Positions 52,560-62,822 of a stretch of 64,000 nt of DNA are shown here, piece after piece (positions within the stretch are counted from its first letter, which is position 1; every line of letters begins with the position of its first letter). Origin of the DNA: Mycobacteroides immunogenum (GTDB lineage: Bacteria > Actinomycetota > Actinomycetes > Mycobacteriales > Mycobacteriaceae); NCBI RefSeq assembly GCF_001605725.1, contig NZ_CP011530.1, positions 62,001 to 126,000 on the forward strand, given 5' to 3'. Both the position numbers and the translations under genes were made by a program. Below the pieces are notes generated by a model. The model was not told the origin of the DNA and searched no databases. It saw nothing but the letters and a program-made list of their open reading frames with translations.

Positions 52560-53207
52560 ATGCAGGTGAGCGGCGAACTTGTGCGGGTGGTCGTCGGGGA
52601 TGATCACCCGCTCTTTCGTGAGGGTGTGGTGCGGGCACTCGTGGGCAGCGGGCAGATCACCGTGGTCGCGGAGGCCGAGAACGGTGCCGGAGCGCTGGAG
52701 CTGATCAGGGAGCACCGGCCCGACGTCGCGTTGGTGGACTACCGGATGCCGGAGTTGGACGGCACTCAGGTGGCGGCGGCTGTGCGCCGCGACGAGCTGC
52801 CCACCAGGGTGTTGCTGCTCTCGGCACACGACGACGCGGCGATCGTGTACCACGCGTTGGCGGAGGGGGCCGCCGGCTTTCTGTCGAAGGAGTCGACGCG
52901 CGCCGAGCTGGTCAGTGCGGTGCTCGACTGTGCGCGGGGGCGCGATGTGGTGACCGCCAGCCTGACGGCGGGGTTGGCCGGCGAGATTCGCAAGCGGGCG
53001 CAGCCGGTGGGCCCATCACTCAGTAGCCGCGAACGTGAGGTGCTCCGGATGATCGCGACCGGCCAGACGGTGCCCGCCATTGCCAAAGAACTGTTCCTGG
53101 CCCCCTCCACGGTGAAGACCCATGTCCAGCGGTTGTACGAGAAGCTGGGCGTCGGCGATCGTGCGGCGGCGGTGGCCGAAGCCATGCGTCGCGGACTGCT
53201 GGAATAG
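52560..53207 (+). CDS. NarL/LuxR-family response regulator
   Basis: 215 residues. Receiver domain with acidic pocket (VGDDHPLFREG), phospho-acceptor Asp60 (ALVDYRMPE), Ser/Ala switch and Lys (FLSKEST). LuxR-type HTH at ~150-207 (LSSREREVLRMIATGQTVPA ... STVKTHVQRLYEKLGVGDR). The ATG has no Shine-Dalgarno, so the mRNA may be leaderless. Pairs with the histidine kinase five bases downstream. Confidence 0.93.
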   Translation: MQVSGELVRVVVGDDHPLFREGVVRALVGSGQITVVAEAENGAGALELIREHRPDVALVDYRMPELDGTQVAAAVRRDELPTRVLLLSAHDDAAIVYHALAEGAAGFLSKESTRAELVSAVLDCARGRDVVTASLTAGLAGEIRKRAQPVGPSLSSREREVLRMIATGQTVPAIAKELFLAPSTVKTHVQRLYEKLGVGDRAAAVAEAMRRGLLE

Positions 53208-53212
53208 CCGAG

Positions 53213-54400
53213 ATGAGCCGGCCGGGACGCGTCGCCGACTACTTCGCGGCCGAACCCATGCGGGTGTCGGCCTGGCTGCGGTTACCGCTCATCGGGCTGA
53301 TCGTGCTGCTGGGATCTGATCCGAACATCCAGATGTGGCACAACGGCGTGTACTACGGAGTGCTGGCGGTGTACACGGTGTCGGCCGTGCTGTGGGTGGC
53401 GATCGCGGTACGGGGCCAGGTTCCGCAGTGGGTGGCGCCCGCGGCCACCTCGGTGGATATCGCCGCCGTGGTGATGCTGTGTCTGGCCTCCGGCGCCGGC
53501 AATACCGAGTTGCTTCCGGTGTTTTTCCTGCTCCCGGTTTCGGTGGCGTTCCAGGAGCGCCCGATGATCACGGCGGTCTTGGGAATCGTCACGGCGGCAG
53601 CCTATTTCGGCATACTCGTGTACTACATGGCCGACGGCAACTGGGACAGAATCCCCGACGACGAGTACCTCACCTGGGCGGCGTTGCTCTGGCTGACGGT
53701 CTTCACCACCGGCATGTGCTTTGTCCTGCGACGCCGCTCCGAGCGGGTCGGCCAGCTGCTGCGCACCCGTGAGCAGCTGGTTCTGGAATCGATGCGGGCC
53801 GATGAGCGCCACAACCGCGAGGTGGCCGAGCGACTGCACGATGGACCGCTGCAGAATCTCCTGGCGGCGCGTCTGCAGATCGAGGAAGTACTTGAACGAC
53901 AGCCGGATCCGGTACTGCAGGCGGTGCATTCGTCATTGCGCGAGACGGCCGCCGAGCTACGTGGCGCGGTGTCCTCGTTGCATCCGCAGGTGCTGGCCGA
54001 ATTGGGGTTGACGGCGGCTATCCGGGAACTCGGGCGGCAGTACGCGGCGCGGTGCGCAGGCGATGTCGTCGCGGAGCTCGAGGAGGTGGGTAGTCCCCCT
54101 GCGCAACCGCTGGTGTACCGCGCGGCCAAGGAGTTGTTGACCAATGCCGTCAAACACGGCCGGGCCAAGAATATTAGGGTGCAACTCACCCGGGACGGGG
54201 AGCTACTCACCCTTGTTGTCGTGGACGACGGTGCCGGCTTCGATCCGCGCGATCTGGTCATCTCGGTCGCCGACGGGCATATCGGCCTGGCCTCGCTGAC
54301 CGTCCCCATCGAGGCGGCCGGTGGGGAGGTCGCCATTGCCTCGGCCCCTGGCTCGGGTACCCGGGTATCCGTCACGGTGCCCGCCGATATGGCAGCGTGA
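53213..54400 (+). CDS. Sensor histidine kinase (HisKA_3/NarX type)
   Basis: 395 residues. Five to six transmembrane helices in residues ~20-170 without a clear ligand domain, then a short linker helix, the HisKA_3 phospho-acceptor region EVAERLHDGPLQNLLAARL (His209), and a HATPase_c domain with KELLTNAVKHGRA, DDGAGFDP and GHIGLASL. Its signal is unknown. Co-transcribed with the response regulator. Confidence 0.92.
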   Translation: MSRPGRVADYFAAEPMRVSAWLRLPLIGLIVLLGSDPNIQMWHNGVYYGVLAVYTVSAVLWVAIAVRGQVPQWVAPAATSVDIAAVVMLCLASGAGNTELLPVFFLLPVSVAFQERPMITAVLGIVTAAAYFGILVYYMADGNWDRIPDDEYLTWAALLWLTVFTTGMCFVLRRRSERVGQLLRTREQLVLESMRADERHNREVAERLHDGPLQNLLAARLQIEEVLERQPDPVLQAVHSSLRETAAELRGAVSSLHPQVLAELGLTAAIRELGRQYAARCAGDVVAELEEVGSPPAQPLVYRAAKELLTNAVKHGRAKNIRVQLTRDGELLTLVVVDDGAGFDPRDLVISVADGHIGLASLTVPIEAAGGEVAIASAPGSGTRVSVTVPADMAA

Positions 54401-56784
<2,384 letters not shown>

Positions 56785-56898
56785 CAGCCCTTCAACGATT
56801 TCCGACGCTGGAACCCGTCGCCTGGAGTATGCCCTGGTGGGCAGTGGGCTAACGGCAATCGAGAGCTAGCTCACGGGTGGCGTCGCTCACTGCGCTGC

Positions 56899-58155
56899 TC
56901 AGCCGACGAGCGGCACTTCCGCGGCGATCAGGTCCAGCAGCGCGGGGTACCGCTTGGCCTCCTTGTAGTTGCCGGGTTTACCGCTGCTGACCACGCCGAC
57001 GGACAGGGCGCGCGCGGGGTCTGCCCACACGGCGATGTCGACAAGCCCGGTGTGCCCAAACGCTTCCGGTGAGTTGCGGCCGAACGGGCCGAAACGCTTG
57101 GAGCCCAACATGTATCCGGTCCCCCAGCGCATCGGCATGCCGCCGGTCGCCATATCGGGGCGCAGCCGTCGGGCAGGTGCCGCCGCCGCTCGGATGGTCT
57201 CCGGCGACATGATGCGTACCCCGTCCAATTCACCACCACGACAGAGGATTTCGGCAAATCGGGATAGTTCGTTCGCGTTGGAGACGGTATTGGACGAAGG
57301 CACCACACCGGTCAGGAAGAATGGCTGGTTCGACATCGGAATGATCTCGTGCATGGTCCCGCCGACCACCGCCCGGAAGGCCGCGCGCATGGGTGCGGGC
57401 AGTGGCTTGCCGGTGGGATGGCTCGGCGCCACCAACGGCACATCTTCCGGTGCCACACCGTAGTTGGTCCAGCGAAACCCGAGTGGGTCAAGGATTTCGG
57501 TGGCGAGGATCTCCCGGATGCTCTTGCCGGTGGCGCCCAGGACGATCTCGCGCACCAACGGGCCCCAGGTCAGCGCGTGATACATGTGGATCAGACCGGG
57601 CCGGTACAGCGGTCGCAGTTGCCCGAGCTGTTCGCGGGTGTACTCGCTGTCATCCATCCGGGTGATATCCGGTCGCGGACCGGTGGGAATCGGAATACCG
57701 GCGCTGTGCGTCATCACGTGCCGGATGGTGATGCGGTCCTTGCCGCGGCTGGTGAAGGTGGGCAAGTACTCGCAGACCCGGTCGTCGAGCGAGAGCGCTC
57801 CGCGTTCCACCAACAGGTGCACCACCGTCGTCGAGATGGCCTTGGCCGCCGAGTACACGCAGAACGGTGTCTCGGTGGTGACGGCGATCTTTTCGGCGTC
57901 GACGGGATCGGTCGGGGCATTGCCCCAGCCATGCCCGATGGCGCGGTTGAGAATCACCTTGCCCTTGTGTCGCAGACACACCTGGATCGCAGGATGCATA
58001 CCGGCCTGATACCAGTACCGCGCCGCCTGCCAGATGCGCTCGACGGAGGCCGGGTCGATGTCGGAGTGGTCCTCGGCCTGATCGCCGCTGCCGATATTCG
58101 TCACCGAGTCCAGATCGGCTGGAACTCGTATGCGCCCGTCTTCGGTGCCGGTCAT
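56899..58155 (-). CDS. Beta-lactamase-family serine hydrolase (esterase-like)
   Basis: 418 residues from the ATG at 58155 (AAAGGAATCC ribosome site). Nucleophile motif SAAK (Ser102, Lys105), YHALTWG at the YxN position and FGHTGLVDIAVW near the KTG position place it with class C-like esterases/peptidases. No signal peptide is present, so it is probably a cytosolic esterase and not a resistance beta-lactamase. Confidence 0.85.
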   Translation of the reverse strand: MTGTEDGRIRVPADLDSVTNIGSGDQAEDHSDIDPASVERIWQAARYWYQAGMHPAIQVCLRHKGKVILNRAIGHGWGNAPTDPVDAEKIAVTTETPFCVYSAAKAISTTVVHLLVERGALSLDDRVCEYLPTFTSRGKDRITIRHVMTHSAGIPIPTGPRPDITRMDDSEYTREQLGQLRPLYRPGLIHMYHALTWGPLVREIVLGATGKSIREILATEILDPLGFRWTNYGVAPEDVPLVAPSHPTGKPLPAPMRAAFRAVVGGTMHEIIPMSNQPFFLTGVVPSSNTVSNANELSRFAEILCRGGELDGVRIMSPETIRAAAAPARRLRPDMATGGMPMRWGTGYMLGSKRFGPFGRNSPEAFGHTGLVDIAVWADPARALSVGVVSSGKPGNYKEAKRYPALLDLIAAEVPLVG

Positions 58156-58250
58156 GGATTCCTTTCGGCCGACTCTGCGCCTCACGACGCTTTGCGGCTC
58201 AAAACCGTCGTGAGATGCAGACTCGACGTTAGCGCTCGCGGTGCGACCCG

Positions 58251-59396
58251 TCAGAAGCCCAGGTCGCGGCCGATGAGCTCTTTCATGATCTCGTTGGAGC
58301 CTGCCCAGATCTTGGTGACGCGGGCGTCCATCCAGGCACGTGCGACCCGGTACTCCTTCATGTAGCCGTAGCCGCCGTGCAGCTGTACGCAGGCGTCGAT
58401 GACCTCGTTCTGTACCTGCGACGACCACCACTTGGCCTTGGCCGCGTCGATCGCGGTGAGTTCGCCCTTGCTGTGTGCCAGCACGGCCTGATCGACGTAC
58501 ACCTGCGCCGCTTCGAGCTTGGTGACCAGTTCGGCGATGAGGAACTTGTTGTACTGCAAGCTGCCGATCTGCTGACCGAACGCCTTGCGCTCCTTGGCGT
58601 ATTCGATGGTCTCCTCGAGCACGGCCACCGCGTGGGCGATGTTGGCGACGGCGCAGCCCATCCGCTCCTGGGGCAGGCGCTGCATCATGGAGATGAATCC
58701 CTGGTTCACCTCGCCGATGATGTTCTCGGCGGGCACCCGCACATCGGTGAAGAACAGCTCGGCGGTGTCGGCTTCGGGCTGGCCCACCTTGTCGAGCTTG
58801 CGGCCGCGCTCGAAGCCGGGCATGCCCTCCTCGACCGCGAACAGGGTGATGCCCTTGGCCTTCAGCTCGGGGGCGGTGCGTGCCGCGACGATGACGAGAT
58901 CGGCCCGGGCGCCGTTGGTGATGAAGGTCTTGGAGCCGTTGATGACCCAGTCGTCGCCGTCCTTGACGGCTGTCGTCTTGAGGGCCGCCAGGTCGGAGCC
59001 GCCCGAGGGCTCGGTCATGCCGATCGCGGTGATCATCTCGCCGCTACAGAACTTGGGCAGCCAGCGCTGCTTCTGCTCATCGGTGGTCAGCTCCACCAGA
59101 TAGGGGGCGACGATGTCGAAGTGAATGGACATCGAGGACGCCAGTGCCGCGCTGGAGCGGGCCAGCTCCTCCTGGAGAACCGCGTTGTAGCGGTAATCCC
59201 CGGCGCTGCTGCCGCCGAACTCCTCGGGCACATCGAGGCCCAGGTAGCCCTGCTTACCGGCCTCTTCCCAGAGATCGCGGTCGATGTAGCGCTGTTCGAT
59301 GAACGTCTCGGCGCGCGGGTCGACGTGGCGTTGCACAAACGCCTTCACGGACTCGCGGAATGCCTCGTGGTCTTCGGTGTAGATGGTCCGTTGCAT
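58251..59396 (-). CDS. Long-chain-type acyl-CoA dehydrogenase
   Basis: 381 residues with flavin and substrate motifs AIGMTEPSGGSDLAA, FITNGARADLVIV, KAFGQQIGSLQ, QLHGGYGYMKEY and GSNEIMKELIGRD. The usual medium-chain Glu in YEGT is replaced (IWAGSNE), while LPQER carries Glu244 in the place used by long-chain acyl-CoA and isovaleryl-CoA dehydrogenases. First step of beta-oxidation. Single gene divergent from the metallo-beta-lactamase. Confidence 0.92.
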   Translation of the reverse strand: MQRTIYTEDHEAFRESVKAFVQRHVDPRAETFIEQRYIDRDLWEEAGKQGYLGLDVPEEFGGSSAGDYRYNAVLQEELARSSAALASSMSIHFDIVAPYLVELTTDEQKQRWLPKFCSGEMITAIGMTEPSGGSDLAALKTTAVKDGDDWVINGSKTFITNGARADLVIVAARTAPELKAKGITLFAVEEGMPGFERGRKLDKVGQPEADTAELFFTDVRVPAENIIGEVNQGFISMMQRLPQERMGCAVANIAHAVAVLEETIEYAKERKAFGQQIGSLQYNKFLIAELVTKLEAAQVYVDQAVLAHSKGELTAIDAAKAKWWSSQVQNEVIDACVQLHGGYGYMKEYRVARAWMDARVTKIWAGSNEIMKELIGRDLGF

Positions 59397-59443
59397 GGTG
59401 TTATCGAAGCACGCGTCTAAATCCGTGTGCAGGGGTGATAGGG

Positions 59444-60376
59444 ATGAGAACCATGAAGCTGCTCGTCGCTGCCGTCCTGGCCGCGTTCACAGCCGGCTGC
59501 GCCACAACACCTCAACAGACTGAACTGCCCAAACCGGCAGAACAGCACGAACAGGACAGCTCGCTGATCGCGCCGGTGGCCGGGGACCCGGTGTGGACCC
59601 AGCCACGTGCGCCCATCCGTGTACATGGCGACACCTATTACGTCGGAACCGAGGGCATCAGTTCGGTGCTGATCCGCACGGACGACGGTCTGATCCTGTT
59701 GGACGTGGGTATGCCGCAATCGGCGCCCCAGATCGAGCAGAACATCCGCACGCTGGGATTCGATGTGAGCGACGTGAAGTATGTGCTGACCTCGCATACC
59801 CACATCGATCATGTGGGTGGTGTCGCGGCGGTGGTCCATGACAGCGGCGCCACCGCCGTCTCGAGCCCCGCGGGCGCCGCAGCGTTGCGTAATGGCCACG
59901 TGGCTCCCGACGACCCACAGGCCTCCGATACCGCGAACTCCACCTTCCCCGCCGTTGAGCGTGTTCGAGAGGTCGCCGACGGTGAGGTAGTGCGTCTCGG
60001 GAAGGCAGCCGTGACAGCACATTTCACGCCAGGCCACACGCCGGGAGGAGTCAGCTGGACCTGGGAGTCGTGTGAGGGCGATCGGTGTCTGAATGTGGTC
60101 TACGCCGACAGCATCAACGCTGTGTCCTCGGGCGACTTCCGGATCGCACCGTTGGAATCGCAGTTCCGGCAGAGCATCCAGACCCTGCGCAATCTGCCCT
60201 GCGACATTGTGTTCTCGGTACATCCCGAGCAGTCCGGCGCCATCGACAAGCTGAACAGGCTTGCTGTGCAACGTGATCCGAACCCGATGCTCGAGCCGAC
60301 CGCGTGCCGGGCGCTTGCCGACAAGTTCGAGACGAAGCTTGACGAGCGGATCGCCGGGGAGAAGGCAGGGCGCTAG
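59444..60376 (+). CDS. Metallo-beta-lactamase-fold lipoprotein, subclass B3-like
   Basis: 310 residues. Signal peptide ending in a lipobox with Cys19 (AAFTAGC). Metal ligands SHTHIDHVGG (His118, His120, Asp122, His123), FTPGHTPGG and SVHPEQSG match the B3 order HxHxDH-H-H. The ATG at 59444 has AGGGGTGATAGGG before it. Exported and lipid-anchored, so beta-lactam hydrolysis is plausible; lactonase or other activity cannot be excluded. Confidence 0.85.
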   Translation: MRTMKLLVAAVLAAFTAGCATTPQQTELPKPAEQHEQDSSLIAPVAGDPVWTQPRAPIRVHGDTYYVGTEGISSVLIRTDDGLILLDVGMPQSAPQIEQNIRTLGFDVSDVKYVLTSHTHIDHVGGVAAVVHDSGATAVSSPAGAAALRNGHVAPDDPQASDTANSTFPAVERVREVADGEVVRLGKAAVTAHFTPGHTPGGVSWTWESCEGDRCLNVVYADSINAVSSGDFRIAPLESQFRQSIQTLRNLPCDIVFSVHPEQSGAIDKLNRLAVQRDPNPMLEPTACRALADKFETKLDERIAGEKAGR

Positions 60377-60398
60377 GGGCGCGCTCATCATTCCCGGG

Positions 60399-61127
60399 CT
60401 AGCTCAGCTGCACACTGCGGTGCAGCTCCACCGGGGTGATGCCGAACATCTCGTGAAACGCCCGGTTGGCATGGGAACTGTCGCTGAAACCGGCCGCGTG
60501 CGCGGCATCGGTCAGGGTGCCTCCGGTGCGCGCGACCTCGATGGTGCGGATGAGCCGTGCCCAGCGGACATACGCCGGGAAGGACATGCCGGTGTCTCGG
60601 GCGAACATGCGGCCCAGCCGGTCAGCGGAGAGATGTACGACCCGCGCCACTTCGGCCAACCGCACCGGCCCGGTCAGCATCCCGGGCAGCAGCCGGATGG
60701 CCTCCCGGACACTCTGGTGTGGTTCTGGCGCGTGCACATCGCCGACGAGACAGGCGATGACGCGCTCTGCCGCGGACGAAGCATCTTGTATGTCAATGAG
60801 TTCTGATGCGGCGGCGCACCAGGCGGCGGCGTCGTCGCGTGCGGCACCGTCGAACAGCGCGCCGAGAGCGCGGCCTTCGAAGCAGGTGGGTTCCAGATAG
60901 ATCATCAGGCCGGTCGATGTGCCGCCGTGCACGGTGTGTTGCGCTCCCGCGGGAATGACGGCGGCGCGGGTGCTGACCCTGCGATCGGCCGCGTCGGTGA
61001 GCTGCAGTGTCCCGTCCAGGGCGATGGCGATCTGCACCGCCGCATGAGTATGGCGATGGGTATCCCCCAGCGCCCCGCGGTAGACGAGCCGCCCGGGTTC
61101 GATGACTGCCGCGCCTGTCCAGACCAT
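60399..61127 (-). CDS. AraC-family regulator
   Basis: 242 residues from the ATG at 61127; in-frame ATGs at 61166 and 61175 would extend it over the divergent gene's start region. N-terminal cupin-like domain (THRHTHAAVQIAIALDG), C-terminal double HTH (VRLAEVARVVHLSADRLGRMF; TLTDAAHAAGFSDSSHANRAF). Probably controls the divergent desaturase-family gene. Confidence 0.85.
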   Translation of the reverse strand: MVWTGAAVIEPGRLVYRGALGDTHRHTHAAVQIAIALDGTLQLTDAADRRVSTRAAVIPAGAQHTVHGGTSTGLMIYLEPTCFEGRALGALFDGAARDDAAAWCAAASELIDIQDASSAAERVIACLVGDVHAPEPHQSVREAIRLLPGMLTGPVRLAEVARVVHLSADRLGRMFARDTGMSFPAYVRWARLIRTIEVARTGGTLTDAAHAAGFSDSSHANRAFHEMFGITPVELHRSVQLS

Positions 61128-61200
61128 GCCTTTGAGTATCGGCGACAGGTCAACGGATCTGTACATGCGCGGCATGCACACAAAAACCAAGACTGCTTGC

Positions 61201-62109
61201 ATGGCTATTTGGTTTGTGCGATACGGCTACGTGCCGCTGATGTTGTTGGGTATCAACGGGGTTGCGATTGCGCTGGCGCATCGGCCGGGGGCACCGCTGT
61301 GGATGGTAGTGCTCATTCTGGTGGCGATCGGACTGTCGTTCCTCGCCGAGCGGGTGGCGCCCTACTCGCCCGAGTGGAACGAGTCGATGGGGGACGCGCC
61401 GCGGGATGCCGCGCATGCCTTCGTGAACGAGACCGCGCTGCTGCTCACGGTGCTGGTGGTGCCGGCGGTTGCGCTGCTCTCGCCGTTCCACGCCTGGTGG
61501 CCGTCGTCGATCCCCTTTGTGTTGCAGGTGCTCATCGCCGCGGCCGTCGCCGATTTCGGAATCACGCTCATGCACTACGCCAGCCACAAGGTGCCGGCAC
61601 TGTGGCGACTGCATGCCGTGCACCACAGCATCAAGAGGTTCTACGGCTTCAACGGATTGATGAAGCATCCCGTGCACGGTGGGCTGGAACTGATCGCGGG
61701 GACGGCGCCGCTTCTGATCATGGGGTTGCCGCAGGCGGTCGCCGAGGCATTGACGGTCTTGATCGCGGTCCAGCTGTTGCTGCAGCATTCCAACGCCGAC
61801 TACCGGATCGGCCGTCTGCGAGTGGTGTTGGCGCTCAATGAGGGGCACCGGTTCCATCACCTCAAATGGGCGGGCATCGGCGACGTCAATTTCGGGCTGT
61901 TCACGCTGGTCTGGGACCATCTGCTGCGGACGTTCTCCTTTGACCCGGCGCGGCGCTTTCACAGTGATGATCTGGGTATGGCGGCCAAGCCGAACTATCC
62001 GGTCGGGTACACCGCGCAGCTCGCGGAGCCGTTCCGGGCCAGCGGTGCGTGCCACTTCGACGGGGTGAAATCTGAGGTGACGGCGACCGAGCGGCAGCCC
62101 TCGACGTGA
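61201..62109 (+). CDS. Sterol desaturase/fatty acid hydroxylase-family membrane enzyme
   Basis: 302 residues from the ATG at 61201; earlier in-frame ATGs at 61165 and 61174 are possible. Four or more transmembrane helices and the eight-histidine di-iron pattern: HYASH, HAVHH and HRFHHLKW. Hydroxylates or desaturates lipid or sterol substrates at the membrane. Start is uncertain as no ribosome site is obvious. Confidence 0.83.
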   Translation: MAIWFVRYGYVPLMLLGINGVAIALAHRPGAPLWMVVLILVAIGLSFLAERVAPYSPEWNESMGDAPRDAAHAFVNETALLLTVLVVPAVALLSPFHAWWPSSIPFVLQVLIAAAVADFGITLMHYASHKVPALWRLHAVHHSIKRFYGFNGLMKHPVHGGLELIAGTAPLLIMGLPQAVAEALTVLIAVQLLLQHSNADYRIGRLRVVLALNEGHRFHHLKWAGIGDVNFGLFTLVWDHLLRTFSFDPARRFHSDDLGMAAKPNYPVGYTAQLAEPFRASGACHFDGVKSEVTATERQPST

Positions 62110-62165
62110 CACTGAACACCCTGTGAGGTGCGACTTTCGGCTTGCGGGGCCACCGGCGGTGAGCT

Positions 62166-62184
62166 TAGATACATGTTGTGTCTA
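62166..62184. promoter_or_regulatory. Imperfect palindrome overlapping the GntR start
   Basis: TAGATACA-TGT-TGTGTCTA has one mismatch in eight base pairs. It overlaps both candidate start codons (62178 and 62184), so binding would block transcription or translation: likely autoregulation by the GntR protein. Confidence 0.5.
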
Positions 62185-62822
62185 TGATCCGTACGGTGGC
62201 CATCTCCGCGAGTGAAGAGGCGTACCGCTCCGTCAAGGAGAGCATCCTCAACGGCGACATCCCTGGTGGCGAGCTGTTGAGCGAAGGCGAGATCTCCGCG
62301 CGTATGGGGTGCAGCCGCACACCCGTGCGCGAGGCATTCCTGCGGCTGGAAGCGGAAGGCTGGCTGCGGCTCTATCCCAAACGCGGTGCGCTGGTGGTGC
62401 CCATCACCCCCGAGGAGCGCCGCCACGTCGTCGACGCCCGCCGCGTCATCGAGGGAGCCGCGGCGGCACGCATCGCCGAGCGGGGTGCACCTCAGTCGTT
62501 GCTGTCAGACCTCTCGGCGCTCATCGAGGTGCAGTTGGGCCGCGCGGCGCAGGGCGATGCCGCGGGTTTCGCGGCGGCCGATGTGGACTTCCATCGCGCG
62601 ATCGTGGCCAAGCTGGGCAACCCGCTGCTGGAGAACTTCTATGACTCTCTCCGGGAGCGCCAGCGCCGGATGGCGGCCGCGGCCATCGGAGTGGACCCGG
62701 TACGGGTCGCGCGATCGGTCGCCGGGCACCGCGCGCTGGTGGACGCGCTGGCGGCGGGCGATGCGGCCCGCTTCAGCACCGAATTGGTCGAGCACATGAA
62801 AGTGGTGACGGAAGTTGACTAG
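62178..62822 (+). CDS. GntR-family (FadR/FCD) regulator
   Basis: 214 residues from the GTG at 62178, or 212 from the ATG at 62184. HTH: AYRSVKESILNGDIPGGELLSEGEISARMGCSRTPVREAFLRLEAEGWL. The C-terminal all-helical FCD domain has the metal-site His/Asp pattern (DVDFHRAIV; GHRALVDAL; LVEHM). Overlaps the MFS gene start by eight bases, so the transporter is probably co-expressed. Confidence 0.9.
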   Translation: MSMIRTVAISASEEAYRSVKESILNGDIPGGELLSEGEISARMGCSRTPVREAFLRLEAEGWLRLYPKRGALVVPITPEERRHVVDARRVIEGAAAARIAERGAPQSLLSDLSALIEVQLGRAAQGDAAGFAAADVDFHRAIVAKLGNPLLENFYDSLRERQRRMAAAAIGVDPVRVARSVAGHRALVDALAAGDAARFSTELVEHMKVVTEVD

